The notes under the pieces were generated by a model, which was given only the letters and a program-made list of their open reading frames with translations, was not told the DNA's origin and did no database searches. Source: Myxococcales bacterium (lineage in GTDB: Bacteria > Myxococcota_A > UBA9160 > UBA4427). Taken from it: a stretch of DNA of 54,707 nucleotides. Both the position numbers and the translations under genes were made by a program. The stretch spans positions 1 to 54,707 of the forward strand of contig JAAZXM010000006.1 of the NCBI GenBank assembly GCA_014240165.1, in the 5' to 3' direction. Positions 6,416 to 16,911 of this stretch are shown here, piece by piece; within the stretch, counting starts at the first letter, position 1, and every line of letters begins with the position of its first letter.

Positions 6416-8362
6416 CTATGAGAGCGGTCCCATGCTCCGCGCGGCGTTGGCCGCCGCCAATTGATCCGCGATCGCGTCCAGCGCCATCGCTTCGATTTTA
6501 TCCTTCGATTTGCGGAGGCGGGGCGAAACCGTCCCGGCCTGCGCTTCCTGCTCTCCCACGACGAGGGAGAGCGGGACCTTCTGCTTCTCGGCATCTCGGA
6601 TCTTGAACCCGAGCGTCTCGCTCCGGGCATCCACCTCCACCCGAACCCCTCGACCCAGCAAATGCCCCTTCACCGAATTGGCGTACTCCGTCTGCTTCTC
6701 TGAAATCGGCAGCACCGTGACCTGCACCGGAGCCAGCCAGTAGGGAAAATCGCCCCCGGCGTGCTCGATGTAGATCCCGATAAACCGCTCGATCGAGCCC
6801 AGGACCGCCCGGTGGAGCATAGCGGGCTGGTGGAGTTCACCATCTGAGCCCACGTAGCGCAAGCCAAAGCGCCCGGGCATGGCCATATCGATCTGAATCG
6901 TCCCCAGGGTCCAGGCCCGGCCCAGGACATCGCGAAAATCCGCCTCTACCTTGGGGGCGTAGAAGGCCGCATCGCCCTCCTTGATCCGGCATTCGAAGCC
7001 CGCCCGCTTGACCGCCTCGATCAGCGCGCTTTCGGCGACATCCCAGTCCTCGGGCTCGCCGAGGAATTGGTCGGATCGGGTCGAAACCGCCATTTCGACC
7101 CCTTCGAGGCCCAACTTGTCGTAGACCTCCCTCACCATCTCGAAGAAAGCGTCGACCTCGCCCGCAACCTGCTCCGGAGTGCAGTAGACGTGCCCGTCGT
7201 CCTGGGCAAAGGTCCGGACCCGGGTGAGGCCATTGAGGGTGCCGCTGCGCTCGTTTCGATGCAGCCGGCTGAACTCGGCCCAGCGGATCGGGAGGTCTCT
7301 GTAGGATCGCTTTCCGGTCGAGAAGAGGTGGCAATGGCCCGGGCAGTTCATGGCCTTCACGCCGAGTTCCTCTTCGTCGTCGGAACCCTCGAACCAGTAC
7401 ATATCGTCGTGAAATTTTTCGTAATGGCCCGAGCGCTTGAAAAGCTCGCTGCGGAAGAGTTGGGGAGTGATGACCTCTTCGTAGCCATAGCGGGGATAGA
7501 GATCCCGCATGAAATCGCAGAGTCCGTTGTAGAGCGCCACGCCTTTGGGCAGATAGAAAGGAGCGCCGGGAGAGAGCACCGGGTCCAACATGAAGAGCCC
7601 GAGTTCCGCACCCACCCGCCGATGATCGCGCTTGCGCGCCTCCTCGAGGCGGGTCAGGTATTGGCCGAGCTCCTTCTTGCTCGCATAGGCGGTGCCGTAG
7701 ATTCGCTGGAGCTTGGGCCCGGATTCGTCACCGCGGAAATAGGTACCCGAAACCTCCAGCAACGTGGAGGCGCCGATCTGCCCCGCATGCTGCACGTGAG
7801 GGCCGCGGCAAAGGTCGACGAAGTCGCCGTGCTGAAAGAGGCTGATCTCCTCGCCATCGGGGATATCCCCCAGTCGAGAGAGTTTGAGTTCTTCGCCCTT
7901 TTCGGCGAATAGCGCGTGGGCTTCTTCGCGGCTCACCACCCGGCGCTCGAAACCCGCATCCTCGCCGATGATGCGCTGCATTTCCTCACCGATGCGCTCG
8001 AGGTCCTCGGGCGTAAAGGGGCGCTCCACCAGAAAATCGTATTGGAATTTCTCCCCATGATCGGCGCGTCCCGCATCCACCTGGGCATCGGGGAAGAGTC
8101 GCTTGACGGCGTCCGCCATCACGTGTTCCGCGGAGTGGCGAATCACCTCGCCACCTTCGGGGTCGCGGGCGGTGACGATCTCCACCGCCGCATCTCCGGG
8201 CAGAGGTGTCCGCAGATCGACCAACTCACCGTCGATGCGGCCGGCCAAAGCAGCCTTGGCCAACCCGGGACCAATTTGCTCGGCCACGGTCAGAACCGTC
8301 GACCCACTTTCCAGGTCAAGACGGTTGCCGTCGGGGAGCGTCACACTGAGCGGGTTACTCAT
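6416..8362 (-). CDS. thrS: threonyl-tRNA synthetase
   Basis: A full-length 648-residue class II ThrRS. Domains in order: the TGS domain (1-62); the editing domain, with HSAEH at 76-80 and CRGPH at 185-189; the catalytic core, with zinc ligand Cys in AMNCPGH (Cys 340), motif 2 RxHRNE-type sequence (SRLHRNERSG) and a further His (MLHRA); and the anticodon-binding domain after about residue 535. It couples threonine to tRNA-Thr and hydrolyses mischarged Ser-tRNA. It follows tRNA-Val and precedes infC. The ATG at 8362 has no clear Shine-Dalgarno sequence, but the TGS domain begins properly there. I saw no T-box leader. Confidence 0.99.
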   Translation of the reverse strand: MSNPLSVTLPDGNRLDLESGSTVLTVAEQIGPGLAKAALAGRIDGELVDLRTPLPGDAAVEIVTARDPEGGEVIRHSAEHVMADAVKRLFPDAQVDAGRADHGEKFQYDFLVERPFTPEDLERIGEEMQRIIGEDAGFERRVVSREEAHALFAEKGEELKLSRLGDIPDGEEISLFQHGDFVDLCRGPHVQHAGQIGASTLLEVSGTYFRGDESGPKLQRIYGTAYASKKELGQYLTRLEEARKRDHRRVGAELGLFMLDPVLSPGAPFYLPKGVALYNGLCDFMRDLYPRYGYEEVITPQLFRSELFKRSGHYEKFHDDMYWFEGSDDEEELGVKAMNCPGHCHLFSTGKRSYRDLPIRWAEFSRLHRNERSGTLNGLTRVRTFAQDDGHVYCTPEQVAGEVDAFFEMVREVYDKLGLEGVEMAVSTRSDQFLGEPEDWDVAESALIEAVKRAGFECRIKEGDAAFYAPKVEADFRDVLGRAWTLGTIQIDMAMPGRFGLRYVGSDGELHQPAMLHRAVLGSIERFIGIYIEHAGGDFPYWLAPVQVTVLPISEKQTEYANSVKGHLLGRGVRVEVDARSETLGFKIRDAEKQKVPLSLVVGEQEAQAGTVSPRLRKSKDKIEAMALDAIADQLAAANAARSMGPLS

Positions 8363-8468
8363 GGGCTGGATCGGTCATGGGTCGAGTCATTGTCATCCGC
8401 AAAATGAAAAGCCGTCGGTCGGGGCTGCCCCCGGCGGCGAGTCGCTGCCGGGCCCTGGCGGGTCACTG

Positions 8469-8544
8469 TGGTAGGCACGGGCGGATTTGAACCGCCGACC
8501 CCCACCGTGTCAAGGTGGTGCTCTAGCCCCTGAGCTACGTGCCT
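8469..8544 (-). tRNA. tRNA-Val (anticodon GAC)
   Basis: A minus-strand cloverleaf: acceptor AGGCACG with CGTGCCT, D stem GCTC/GAGC, anticodon stem CCACC/GGTGG around TTGACAC, T stem GGCGG/CCGCC around TTCAAAT. Discriminator A is followed by an encoded CCA. Anticodon GAC reads GUC and GUU valine codons. It lies 106 bases upstream of thrS and is probably on the same transcript, from the promoter at 8608-8636. Confidence 0.97.
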
Positions 8545-8607
8545 AAATTCCTTCTCCTCGGCGCTGGGCGATCCCAAGTGCAGCCCATATACGCTAAAGA
8601 GGCGGAA

Positions 8608-8636
8608 TAGTTACCGATTTGGCTCTCCCGTGTCAA
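8608..8636 (-). promoter_or_regulatory. candidate sigma-70 promoter for tRNA-Val and thrS operon
   Basis: On the minus strand a perfect -35 TTGACA (8631-8636) is followed after 17 bases by TAACTA (8608-8613), a weak -10. The predicted start near 8600 lies about 55 bases before the mature 5' end of tRNA-Val. This would make tRNA-Val, thrS and the ribosomal-protein genes independent of the dnaE transcript. The -35 is strong and the -10 poor, so confidence is moderate. Confidence 0.42.
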
Positions 8637-8697
8637 TCACCCGGGCCCGGATACGCCGCGTCTGGAAAGCCCAGAGGGCCCCGGGCAACCTCGGGCC

Positions 8698-9837
8698 TCA
8701 ATCCGCCGCGGGGTCCTCGGCCTCGGGCTCTGGAGGCGGAGCCCAGGCGACCCTCAGGCGCAATTTATCCGGCTCCGGAGGCCGGGTATCCCCCCATGAA
8801 TCAAACCCACCACGGGGCGCCGAAGCCAGAACTTCGGCCCCTTCGATGACGAGATTCTCCGGAGCACCGGCTTGGACGCGCTCCATGAGTTCTGCGGCCT
8901 CCCACTCGCATTCCACGACCAGAACCACCCGGTCGGGGCCAAAGTGCCGCGGAAATACTTCCGCGGCCGCCACCGCGTCGCCCCGCAGGAGCGCCAGCAA
9001 GGCCCGATACCCCGCGTAGTGACCCAGCCCGAGCACCTCCACCTCGATGCCCGTCAACTCGGAGACCTCGAGGGGGCGAAGTAGACCGGCCTGCTCCAGG
9101 CCCGCCCGAACCCGGTCGACCTCCACCTGAACTTCGAGCAGTACCAGGTATTCCGTGGCGACATCCGGGTCGTCCGTGAAGATTGCCGGCCGCTCGCCCT
9201 GGTCTTCGACGATGCGAAAGCTCTTGGTGTAGGAAACCGTGTCGAGACCCAGCGCCTTGCGGATTCGCTCGTTCTCCTCGCGCTCGGCGATCTGGGCCAG
9301 GCGCAATTTTTCGGCTCTCTCGGCTTCGGCCTGGGCCAGAGCCTCCTCTTCACTCAGGGGCGGACCGGTGTCGAGGGGCTCTTCCTCCCCCGGAAGCGTG
9401 CCCGCTGCGGCAAAGGGATCTCCACCGTAGAGAGCGGAGTCGGCCCCGGGCAAGCCGGGACCGGTCCCCGAGGCATCGCCGTACCCCGGGAGCATGAAGA
9501 CATCGACGAAGCCGCCGTCCGTCGCCCCCGGGCGAGCGGTCCCTGCCTCCGCCCCTTGCCCCGATGGCGACACACTCGAATCCATCAGTGCGGCGGCGGC
9601 ATCCGCTTCTTCCTGGATGCGAATCAGGTCGCGGGCCACGCGCACGACACCGTCCCAGAGACCGGCGTCGATGGCCTTCTCCTTGGAAAGCGTGCCCGCG
9701 GGCGATCCGATCTGGATCGCACTCGACCCCACCACCATCAGGGGGCGCACTTCGGCGCGAAGCCCCCCAGCACTCAGGCTGATCCAACCCGCCATGGCCA
9801 ACAGGCCAATTCCTGTCCGGACAGTCCTGCGGGCCAT
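8698..9837 (-). CDS. exported protein of unknown function, coupled to dnaE
   Basis: A 379-residue protein that I do not recognise as a named family. It starts with a classic signal peptide (positively charged MARRTVRTG, hydrophobic core, then LSAGGLRAEV). The N-terminal part after cleavage (VVGSSAIQIGSP then EKAIDAGLWDGVVRVARDLI) resembles domains of FlgT/LPP20-type envelope proteins, where many small residues precede an Ala-rich helix. Next comes an acidic Gly/Pro/Asp-rich low-complexity linker (about 90-165) and an Ala/Glu helix. The C-terminal alpha/beta part (GIEVEVLGLGHYAGYRALLALL) ends in a proline-rich tail. The ATG shares its A with the dnaE TGA (TGATG), so translation is coupled to dnaE, which is odd for a secreted protein. 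Confidence 0.75.
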   Translation of the reverse strand: MARRTVRTGIGLLAMAGWISLSAGGLRAEVRPLMVVGSSAIQIGSPAGTLSKEKAIDAGLWDGVVRVARDLIRIQEEADAAAALMDSSVSPSGQGAEAGTARPGATDGGFVDVFMLPGYGDASGTGPGLPGADSALYGGDPFAAAGTLPGEEEPLDTGPPLSEEEALAQAEAERAEKLRLAQIAEREENERIRKALGLDTVSYTKSFRIVEDQGERPAIFTDDPDVATEYLVLLEVQVEVDRVRAGLEQAGLLRPLEVSELTGIEVEVLGLGHYAGYRALLALLRGDAVAAAEVFPRHFGPDRVVLVVECEWEAAELMERVQAGAPENLVIEGAEVLASAPRGGFDSWGDTRPPEPDKLRLRVAWAPPPEPEAEDPAAD

Positions 9838-12800
9838 CACAAACTCCGCTCCGCCACCGGGCGGCCGAAGAGCGCGTCCACGTCGCGTTGCAGCGCATCG
9901 CTGGCCTCTACGCCGCGCAAGCCATCCACCGACACAATGGTCTCGGTCTCTCCGGGGATCGTGATATGGACCAACACCTCGCAATCGCCGGGATGGGCCA
10001 AGAGCACCTTTCGAAGCGCCTCCATGCGATCGCAACCCGCCTCGTGGGCGAGGACGCGGAGCCGCAGGTACGTCGTCAAGCGCTGCTCCCCCTCGTCCAG
10101 GCGCATGACTTCGCGGACGAGAATCTTCGGCGGTTCCCCCTCCTCGAGTGTGCCACCCACCAGCAGCGGGACGGGGCCCTCGCCTGGCTCGGCCCCATCT
10201 TCGGCCATGCGAAGTATGTCCAGGTAAAGCCCGTAGGGATCCGAAAAGATCACCAGGTCGAAGCTTCCCTCGAGATCCTCCAGGTTCGCGAAGCCCATCC
10301 GCTTGCCCCGCTTGGTTCGCGTTTCACGCAGGCCCGTCAGAAGCCCCCCCACGCGCACCTCGCGTCCATCTCGGCCCTCGACCGTCCCGCTGGTGCAATC
10401 GGTGAAACGCACCAGATCCTTGGCCACCTCGCCCAGGGGATGACCGCTCACGTAGAAACCGAGCAATTTTTTCTCGTTCCCGAGGCGCTCTCGATCACCC
10501 CACGGTGCCACCTCGATCAGCTTGGGCTCTTCGGTCCACTCGGATTCCGCCATGCCCCCGAAGAGGCTCTCCTGGCCCACCGCCCGATCCCGCTGCTCCG
10601 CCGCAGCGCGCTCCACCGCCATCTCGATGCTCGCCCAGGCCGACGCCCGGTTCTCATGGAGTGAATCGAAGGCGCCGCATTTCACCAGGGATTCGAGTAC
10701 CCGGCGATTCACTTTCCGCGCGTCCACGCGTTGGATGAAATCGAAGAGTGAAGTAAATCGGCCCTCGGCATCCCGGGAGGCCAATGCCGCTTCCACCGCG
10801 CCTTCCCCGACGTTCTTGATCCCCGCAAAGCCAAAGCGGATCGCGCCGCCCACGACTCCGAAATCCTGGGCCGAGTCGTTCACATCCGGCGGCAGCACCT
10901 CGATCCCCGACTCCCGCACGTGCGCGATATAGCGCGACAGCTTGTCGTGGTTGCCCGCTTCGATGGTCAGCAGCGCCGCCAGGTATTCGGGCCGATGGTT
11001 GGCCTTGAGATAGGCCGTCTGGTACGTGATGTAGGCGTAGGCTGCAGAATGCGCCTTGGGAAAGCCATAGCCCGCGAACTCGACGATCAGGTCGAATACA
11101 TCGCCCGCCTCGCTCGCTTCGATCCCGTTGCCCGCGCAGCCGTCGACGAAACGATTCCGCTGGAGTTGCATCTCCTCGGGTTTTTTCTTCCCCATGGCGC
11201 GCCGCAAAATATCCGCCTCGCCGAGGCTGTAGGAGGCCATCTTCTGTGCGATCTGGAGCACCTGGTCCTGGTAGACGATCACTCCCAACGTCTCTTCCGT
11301 CAGGTGCTCGATACTCGGATGGAGGGGCTCGACCCGCACGCTGCCATTCTTGCGATCGATGAAATCATCGACCATTCCCGACTGCAGGGGGCCGGGACGG
11401 TAGAGCGCCACCAATTGGATGATCTCGCGGAAAGCCCTGGGCCTGGCCTTGATGACCAATTCCGTCATGCCGGACGATTCCACCTGGAAAACGCCTTCGG
11501 TATCCCCCCGGCAAAGAAGGTCGTAGGTCTTTTCATCATCCAGCGGGATCGCATCGACGGCGAAATCACCGCAGCCCTCTTTCTTTTGGATCAAGGCTTC
11601 GGCGTCCGCCATGAGTGTCAGGGTCTTGAGCCCCAGAAAGTCGAACTTGATCAAGCCGACCTTCTCGACACAGTTCATGTTGTATTGCGACATGACGTCG
11701 CCGGACTTCGAGTCACGATAGAGGGGCACCATCTCGATCAAGGGTTGGGTGCCGATCACCACCCCCGCGGCATGCTTGGAGGCGTGGCGGGTCAAGCCCT
11801 CGAGTTTGCGGGCCGTCTGATAGAGCTGCTCGATCTGCCCGTCGGATTCAACCCTCGCCCGCAGCTCGGGAGATTGCTCCAGGGCCTGATCCAAGGTGAT
11901 GCCCAATTGCTCTGGAATCAGCTTGGCAATGCGATCTACATCGCCATAGGCCATGCCGAGCACCCGGCCGACATCCCGAATCGCGGCTTTCGACTGCAGG
12001 GTTCCGAAGGTCACGATCTGGGCGACCTTCATGCCATCGTAGGCACCCTCGCCTGTCTCTGTTTCTTCGCCCGCGACATCGTACCGATCCGCCACATAGC
12101 GGATCACCTGCTCTCGCCCTCGCATGCAGAAATCCACGTCGATATCCGGCATGGAGAGGCGCTCGGGGTTGAGGAAGCGTTCGAAAATAATGTCGAACTC
12201 CACCGGGTCGATATTGGTGATGTTCATTCCGTAGGCCACCAGGCTGCCTGCGGAACTGCCGCGGCCGGGGCCCACCGGAATATCGTTTCGTTTGGCGTAG
12301 TTGATGAAATCCGCCACGATCAGGAAATAGCCCGGAAATCCCATCTGGTTGATGATCCCGAGTTCGTGATTCATTCGTTCTGCGTAGACCTTGCCCTCGG
12401 GTCCATCGAAGGGTTGATCCGGAGCCATGTCCAACTTTTCGCGCAGCCCCGCCCAAGCCTGATCGGCCATCACATCCTCGAGGTTGCTGCCCGCGGGCAC
12501 CTGGTACTCGGGCATGTGGTACTCGCCCATGGGAATTTCGAGGTCGCAGCGCTCGGCGATCACCAGGGCGTTTTCGACTGCTTCGGGATGATCGTGAAAA
12601 ACCTCGGCCATCTCGTCGCCGTCCTTGACGAAGAAACCGTGACCATCAAAGCGAAAACGCTTCTCATCGCTCAGGTTGGCCGCTGTCCCAATGCAAAGCA
12701 GGGCATCATGGTGCGAGTGGTCGTCTTCTTCGAGGTAATGCGCATCGTTCGTCGCCACCAGGGGGATATCCATATCGATACCCATCTTGATGATTTCCTG

Positions 12801-13376
12801 ATTCACGGTCTCCTGGGCGGGGATCCCGTGGCGCATCATCTCGAGGTAATAGCGATCGCCAAAGAGTCCGCGAAAACGCTCGGCCACCGACCAGGCTCTG
12901 TCGAGTTCGCCATGCATGATGGCCCGGGGCACAGGGGACGAGAGGCAGCCGGATGTACAGATCAAGCCCTCGTGATGAGTTTCGAGCAAGGACCAGTCGA
13001 CTCGCGGCTTGTAGTAGAAGCCCTCGAGGTAGGCCTTGGAGACGAGGTACATCAGGTTGCGATAACCCACCTCATCCATGGCCAGCAGAAGCAGGTGGTT
13101 GATTGCGTCATAACCCCCCTCTTCGCGCTGGCGCTTTTCCTTATCGAAACGCGACCCGCCGGCAAAATAGATCTCGCAGCCCACGATGGGTTTGATGCCG
13201 TTGGCCCGCGCCTTCTCATAGAACTCGATGGAGCCGAACATGTTTCCATGATCGGTCTGGGCCACCGCCGGCATATTGAGCGCCTTGGCGCGCTCGAAGA
13301 GGGGGGTGTGCTTGATCGCCCCGTCGAGCAGGGAGTATTGGGTATGCAGATGAAGATGAACGAAGGGCTTGGGCAC
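9837..13376 (-). CDS. dnaE: DNA polymerase III alpha subunit
   Basis: A 1179-residue replicative polymerase of DnaE type. The N-terminal PHP domain has FVHLHLHTQYSLLDG and TDHGNMFG. The C-family polymerase active site includes PDIDVDFCMRGRE (catalytic Asp pair) and VGPGRGSSAGSLVAYG upstream of it. Helix-hairpin-helix and OB-fold regions follow towards the C-terminus. There is no inserted exonuclease domain (so not PolC) and no intein. The GTG start at 13376 lies three bases after the guaA stop, with GGGAG inside the guaA end, so the two are translationally coupled. The exported protein gene overlaps its stop by one base. Confidence 0.99.
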   Translation of the reverse strand: MPKPFVHLHLHTQYSLLDGAIKHTPLFERAKALNMPAVAQTDHGNMFGSIEFYEKARANGIKPIVGCEIYFAGGSRFDKEKRQREEGGYDAINHLLLLAMDEVGYRNLMYLVSKAYLEGFYYKPRVDWSLLETHHEGLICTSGCLSSPVPRAIMHGELDRAWSVAERFRGLFGDRYYLEMMRHGIPAQETVNQEIIKMGIDMDIPLVATNDAHYLEEDDHSHHDALLCIGTAANLSDEKRFRFDGHGFFVKDGDEMAEVFHDHPEAVENALVIAERCDLEIPMGEYHMPEYQVPAGSNLEDVMADQAWAGLREKLDMAPDQPFDGPEGKVYAERMNHELGIINQMGFPGYFLIVADFINYAKRNDIPVGPGRGSSAGSLVAYGMNITNIDPVEFDIIFERFLNPERLSMPDIDVDFCMRGREQVIRYVADRYDVAGEETETGEGAYDGMKVAQIVTFGTLQSKAAIRDVGRVLGMAYGDVDRIAKLIPEQLGITLDQALEQSPELRARVESDGQIEQLYQTARKLEGLTRHASKHAAGVVIGTQPLIEMVPLYRDSKSGDVMSQYNMNCVEKVGLIKFDFLGLKTLTLMADAEALIQKKEGCGDFAVDAIPLDDEKTYDLLCRGDTEGVFQVESSGMTELVIKARPRAFREIIQLVALYRPGPLQSGMVDDFIDRKNGSVRVEPLHPSIEHLTEETLGVIVYQDQVLQIAQKMASYSLGEADILRRAMGKKKPEEMQLQRNRFVDGCAGNGIEASEAGDVFDLIVEFAGYGFPKAHSAAYAYITYQTAYLKANHRPEYLAALLTIEAGNHDKLSRYIAHVRESGIEVLPPDVNDSAQDFGVVGGAIRFGFAGIKNVGEGAVEAALASRDAEGRFTSLFDFIQRVDARKVNRRVLESLVKCGAFDSLHENRASAWASIEMAVERAAAEQRDRAVGQESLFGGMAESEWTEEPKLIEVAPWGDRERLGNEKKLLGFYVSGHPLGEVAKDLVRFTDCTSGTVEGRDGREVRVGGLLTGLRETRTKRGKRMGFANLEDLEGSFDLVIFSDPYGLYLDILRMAEDGAEPGEGPVPLLVGGTLEEGEPPKILVREVMRLDEGEQRLTTYLRLRVLAHEAGCDRMEALRKVLLAHPGDCEVLVHITIPGETETIVSVDGLRGVEASDALQRDVDALFGRPVAERSL

Positions 13377-13379
13377 TCC

Positions 13380-14939
13380 CTACTCCCACTCGATCGTCGC
13401 GGGGGGCTTGCTCGAAATGTCGTAGACCACGCGATTGATGCCCTTCACCTCGTTGATGATTCGGTTCGAGATCCTGCCGAGAACCTCCCAGGGCACGTGC
13501 GCAAAATCCGCAGTCATCGCATCGGAGGAGGTGACGCAGCGGATGGCCACCGCGTTTTCGTAGGTCCGCGAGTCCCCCATGACGCCCACGCTGTTGACCG
13601 GAAGAAAAACGACCAGGGCCTGCCAGATCGAATCGTATAGGCCGGCTTGGCGTATTTCCTCGGTCATGATGGCATCGGCGCGCCGCAGCGGAGCCAGGCG
13701 CTCGCGGCTCACATCGCCCATGATTCGAATCGCGAGCCCCGGACCGGGAAAGGGATGCCGGCCGACGGCGCGCTCGGGGAGATCCAGAGCGCGCCCGACC
13801 GCGCGCACCTCGTCCTTGAAGAGTTCGCGCAAGGGCTCCACCAACTCGAGTTCCATATCCTCAGGAAGCCCGCCCACATTATGGTGGGTCTTGATCGTGA
13901 CCGAGGCACCCTTGACCGAAACGCTCTCGATCACATCCGGGTAGAGCGTGCCCTGGACCAGGAAACTGGCGCCTCCGAGCTTGGCCGCCTCCTCCTCGAA
14001 AACATCGATGAAGAGTCCGCCGATGATCCGGCGTTTCTTTTCCGGGTCGGCAACGCCGGCAAGTGCCGTCAGGAAACGCTCTTCGGCGTCCACCGAGATC
14101 AACTTGACGCCCAGGGATTCGCGAAAGAGATCTTCGACCTCGGCGCGCTCGTTCTCTCGCATCAAGCCGTGATCGACGAAGATGCAGGTCAGCTGATCGC
14201 CCACCGCACGATGGACCAACGCCGCCGCCACGGTGGAATCGACCCCGCCTGAGAGCCCGCAGATTACGGACCCCTCGCCTACCTGCTCCTTTATCTTGGC
14301 CACGGACTCGTCGATGAAGGCGTCCATCGTCCAACTCGGATCGCAGCGACTGATCCCCAGAACGAAATTCTCGAGGATCTGCATACCCCCCTCGGTATGC
14401 GCCACCTCGGGATGGAATTGCAGGCCCCAGATCGGCGCATCGCAGCTCCGCACGGCGGCAAAGGGCGAATGGCCGCTGCTCGCCACCACTTCGAAGCCCT
14501 CGGGAAGCGAGAGGACGCGGTCGCCATGGCTCATCCAGACGACGTGCTCTGCCTCCAGGGCCAGGCCCTTGAGCAGCGGATCCTCGCGCTCGACCTTCAG
14601 ATGGGCCCGCCCATACTCCCGGTCGTCCGCGGACTCCACCCGCCCTCCCAAGCGCTGGACGAGGAGTTGCAGGCCGTAGCAGATCCCGAGAATGGGAAGG
14701 CCGAGTTCGAAGATGGCGGGGTCGACATCCGGCGCATCCGCATCCAGGACGCTCGAAGGGCCGCCCGAGAGCACGATGCCCGAAGCACCGAACGACTCGA
14801 CGAAGGCGAGGGACACATCGCTGGGATGGATCTCGCAATAGACATGCAGTTCCCGGACCCGGCGAGCGATCAGCTGGGTGTATTGGGAGCCAAAGTCGAG
14901 GATCAGGATCCGGCTGGGATAGGCATCACGCGACGACAT
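13380..14939 (-). CDS. guaA: GMP synthase (glutamine-hydrolysing)
   Basis: A 519-residue two-domain enzyme that aminates XMP to GMP. The class I glutamine amidotransferase domain has [18 protein letters not shown], catalytic Cys in GICYGLQ and His/Glu in FHPEVAHTE. The ATP-pyrophosphatase domain starts with the PP-loop GLSGGVDST, and the dimerisation domain ends in PPATIEWE. Length is normal. GGAGG lies well upstream of the ATG at 14939, with a C-rich spacer of about 13 nt. It is next to guaB (275 bases upstream) and dnaE (3 bases downstream), linking guanine nucleotide synthesis with replication. Confidence 0.99.
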   Translation of the reverse strand: MSSRDAYPSRILILDFGSQYTQLIARRVRELHVYCEIHPSDVSLAFVESFGASGIVLSGGPSSVLDADAPDVDPAIFELGLPILGICYGLQLLVQRLGGRVESADDREYGRAHLKVEREDPLLKGLALEAEHVVWMSHGDRVLSLPEGFEVVASSGHSPFAAVRSCDAPIWGLQFHPEVAHTEGGMQILENFVLGISRCDPSWTMDAFIDESVAKIKEQVGEGSVICGLSGGVDSTVAAALVHRAVGDQLTCIFVDHGLMRENERAEVEDLFRESLGVKLISVDAEERFLTALAGVADPEKKRRIIGGLFIDVFEEEAAKLGGASFLVQGTLYPDVIESVSVKGASVTIKTHHNVGGLPEDMELELVEPLRELFKDEVRAVGRALDLPERAVGRHPFPGPGLAIRIMGDVSRERLAPLRRADAIMTEEIRQAGLYDSIWQALVVFLPVNSVGVMGDSRTYENAVAIRCVTSSDAMTADFAHVPWEVLGRISNRIINEVKGINRVVYDISSKPPATIEWE

Positions 14940-15214
14940 GGGGGGCGAACTTTCCTCCGAATCGGCGCCTTCTCCCGCCCGCCCGCGAACACCCCGGAGC
15001 CAGTAGAAACGGAAATGATCCCGCTCGAGACTGGTTTTCGTTGGGGCTTGGACGTGAATTGGACCGCGGGCACTGCAAGATCAGAGCACCGGAATCTCCA
15101 CCGCGCCTGCGAAGAGGCTTGGCAAACAGGGTGGACCTTCGAAATGAGATTTTTCGCTGGGGGAGTCGCGCGCAGTGTACTGGATTCTGCCGCCGGACGG
15201 GGCCGTCGGCCCGG
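14940..15214 (-). other. 275-base guaB-guaA spacer, no gene seen
   Basis: Just after the guaB stop the minus strand can form a bulged hairpin (GCCGACGG with CCGTCCGGC), but no U-run follows. Otherwise I see only the guaA ribosome site (GGAGGAAAG). No riboswitch fold or open frame with family similarity is evident. A separate guaA promoter may lie here but I cannot place it. Confidence 0.4.
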
Positions 15215-16882
<1,668 letters not shown>

Positions 16883-16888
16883 TCAACC

Positions 16889-16907
16889 AAAAGCCCCGGG
16901 CGGAGCC
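16889..16907 (-). terminator. possible intrinsic terminator after miaB
   Basis: Five bases after the miaB stop the minus strand reads GGCTCC-GCCC-GGGGC followed by TTTT. The stem is short (5 bp with one G-U) and the U-run is only four. An overlapping alternative stem, CCGGGGC with GCCCCGG, is longer but has no U-run after it. A weak end of the miaB transcript is plausible. Confidence 0.35.
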
Positions 16908-16911
16908 GTGA

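Noticed and set aside
8363..8468. T-box leader of thrS
   Set aside because: The space between tRNA-Val and thrS is 106 bases and lacks a T-box sequence or terminator; T-boxes are also rare outside Firmicutes-type lineages.
9837..13376. Possible intein or split site in dnaE
   Set aside because: The polymerase motifs run on without a Cys/Ser-led insertion or HN-C/S/T junction, and the length is the normal 1.18 kb residues class of DnaE (1179 residues).
10920..13640. A 906-codon open frame on the plus strand opposite dnaE
   Set aside because: It is the antisense of dnaE in GC-rich DNA. The translation is rich in His, Leu, Gly and Arg with no domain, whereas dnaE on the other strand has all polymerase motifs.
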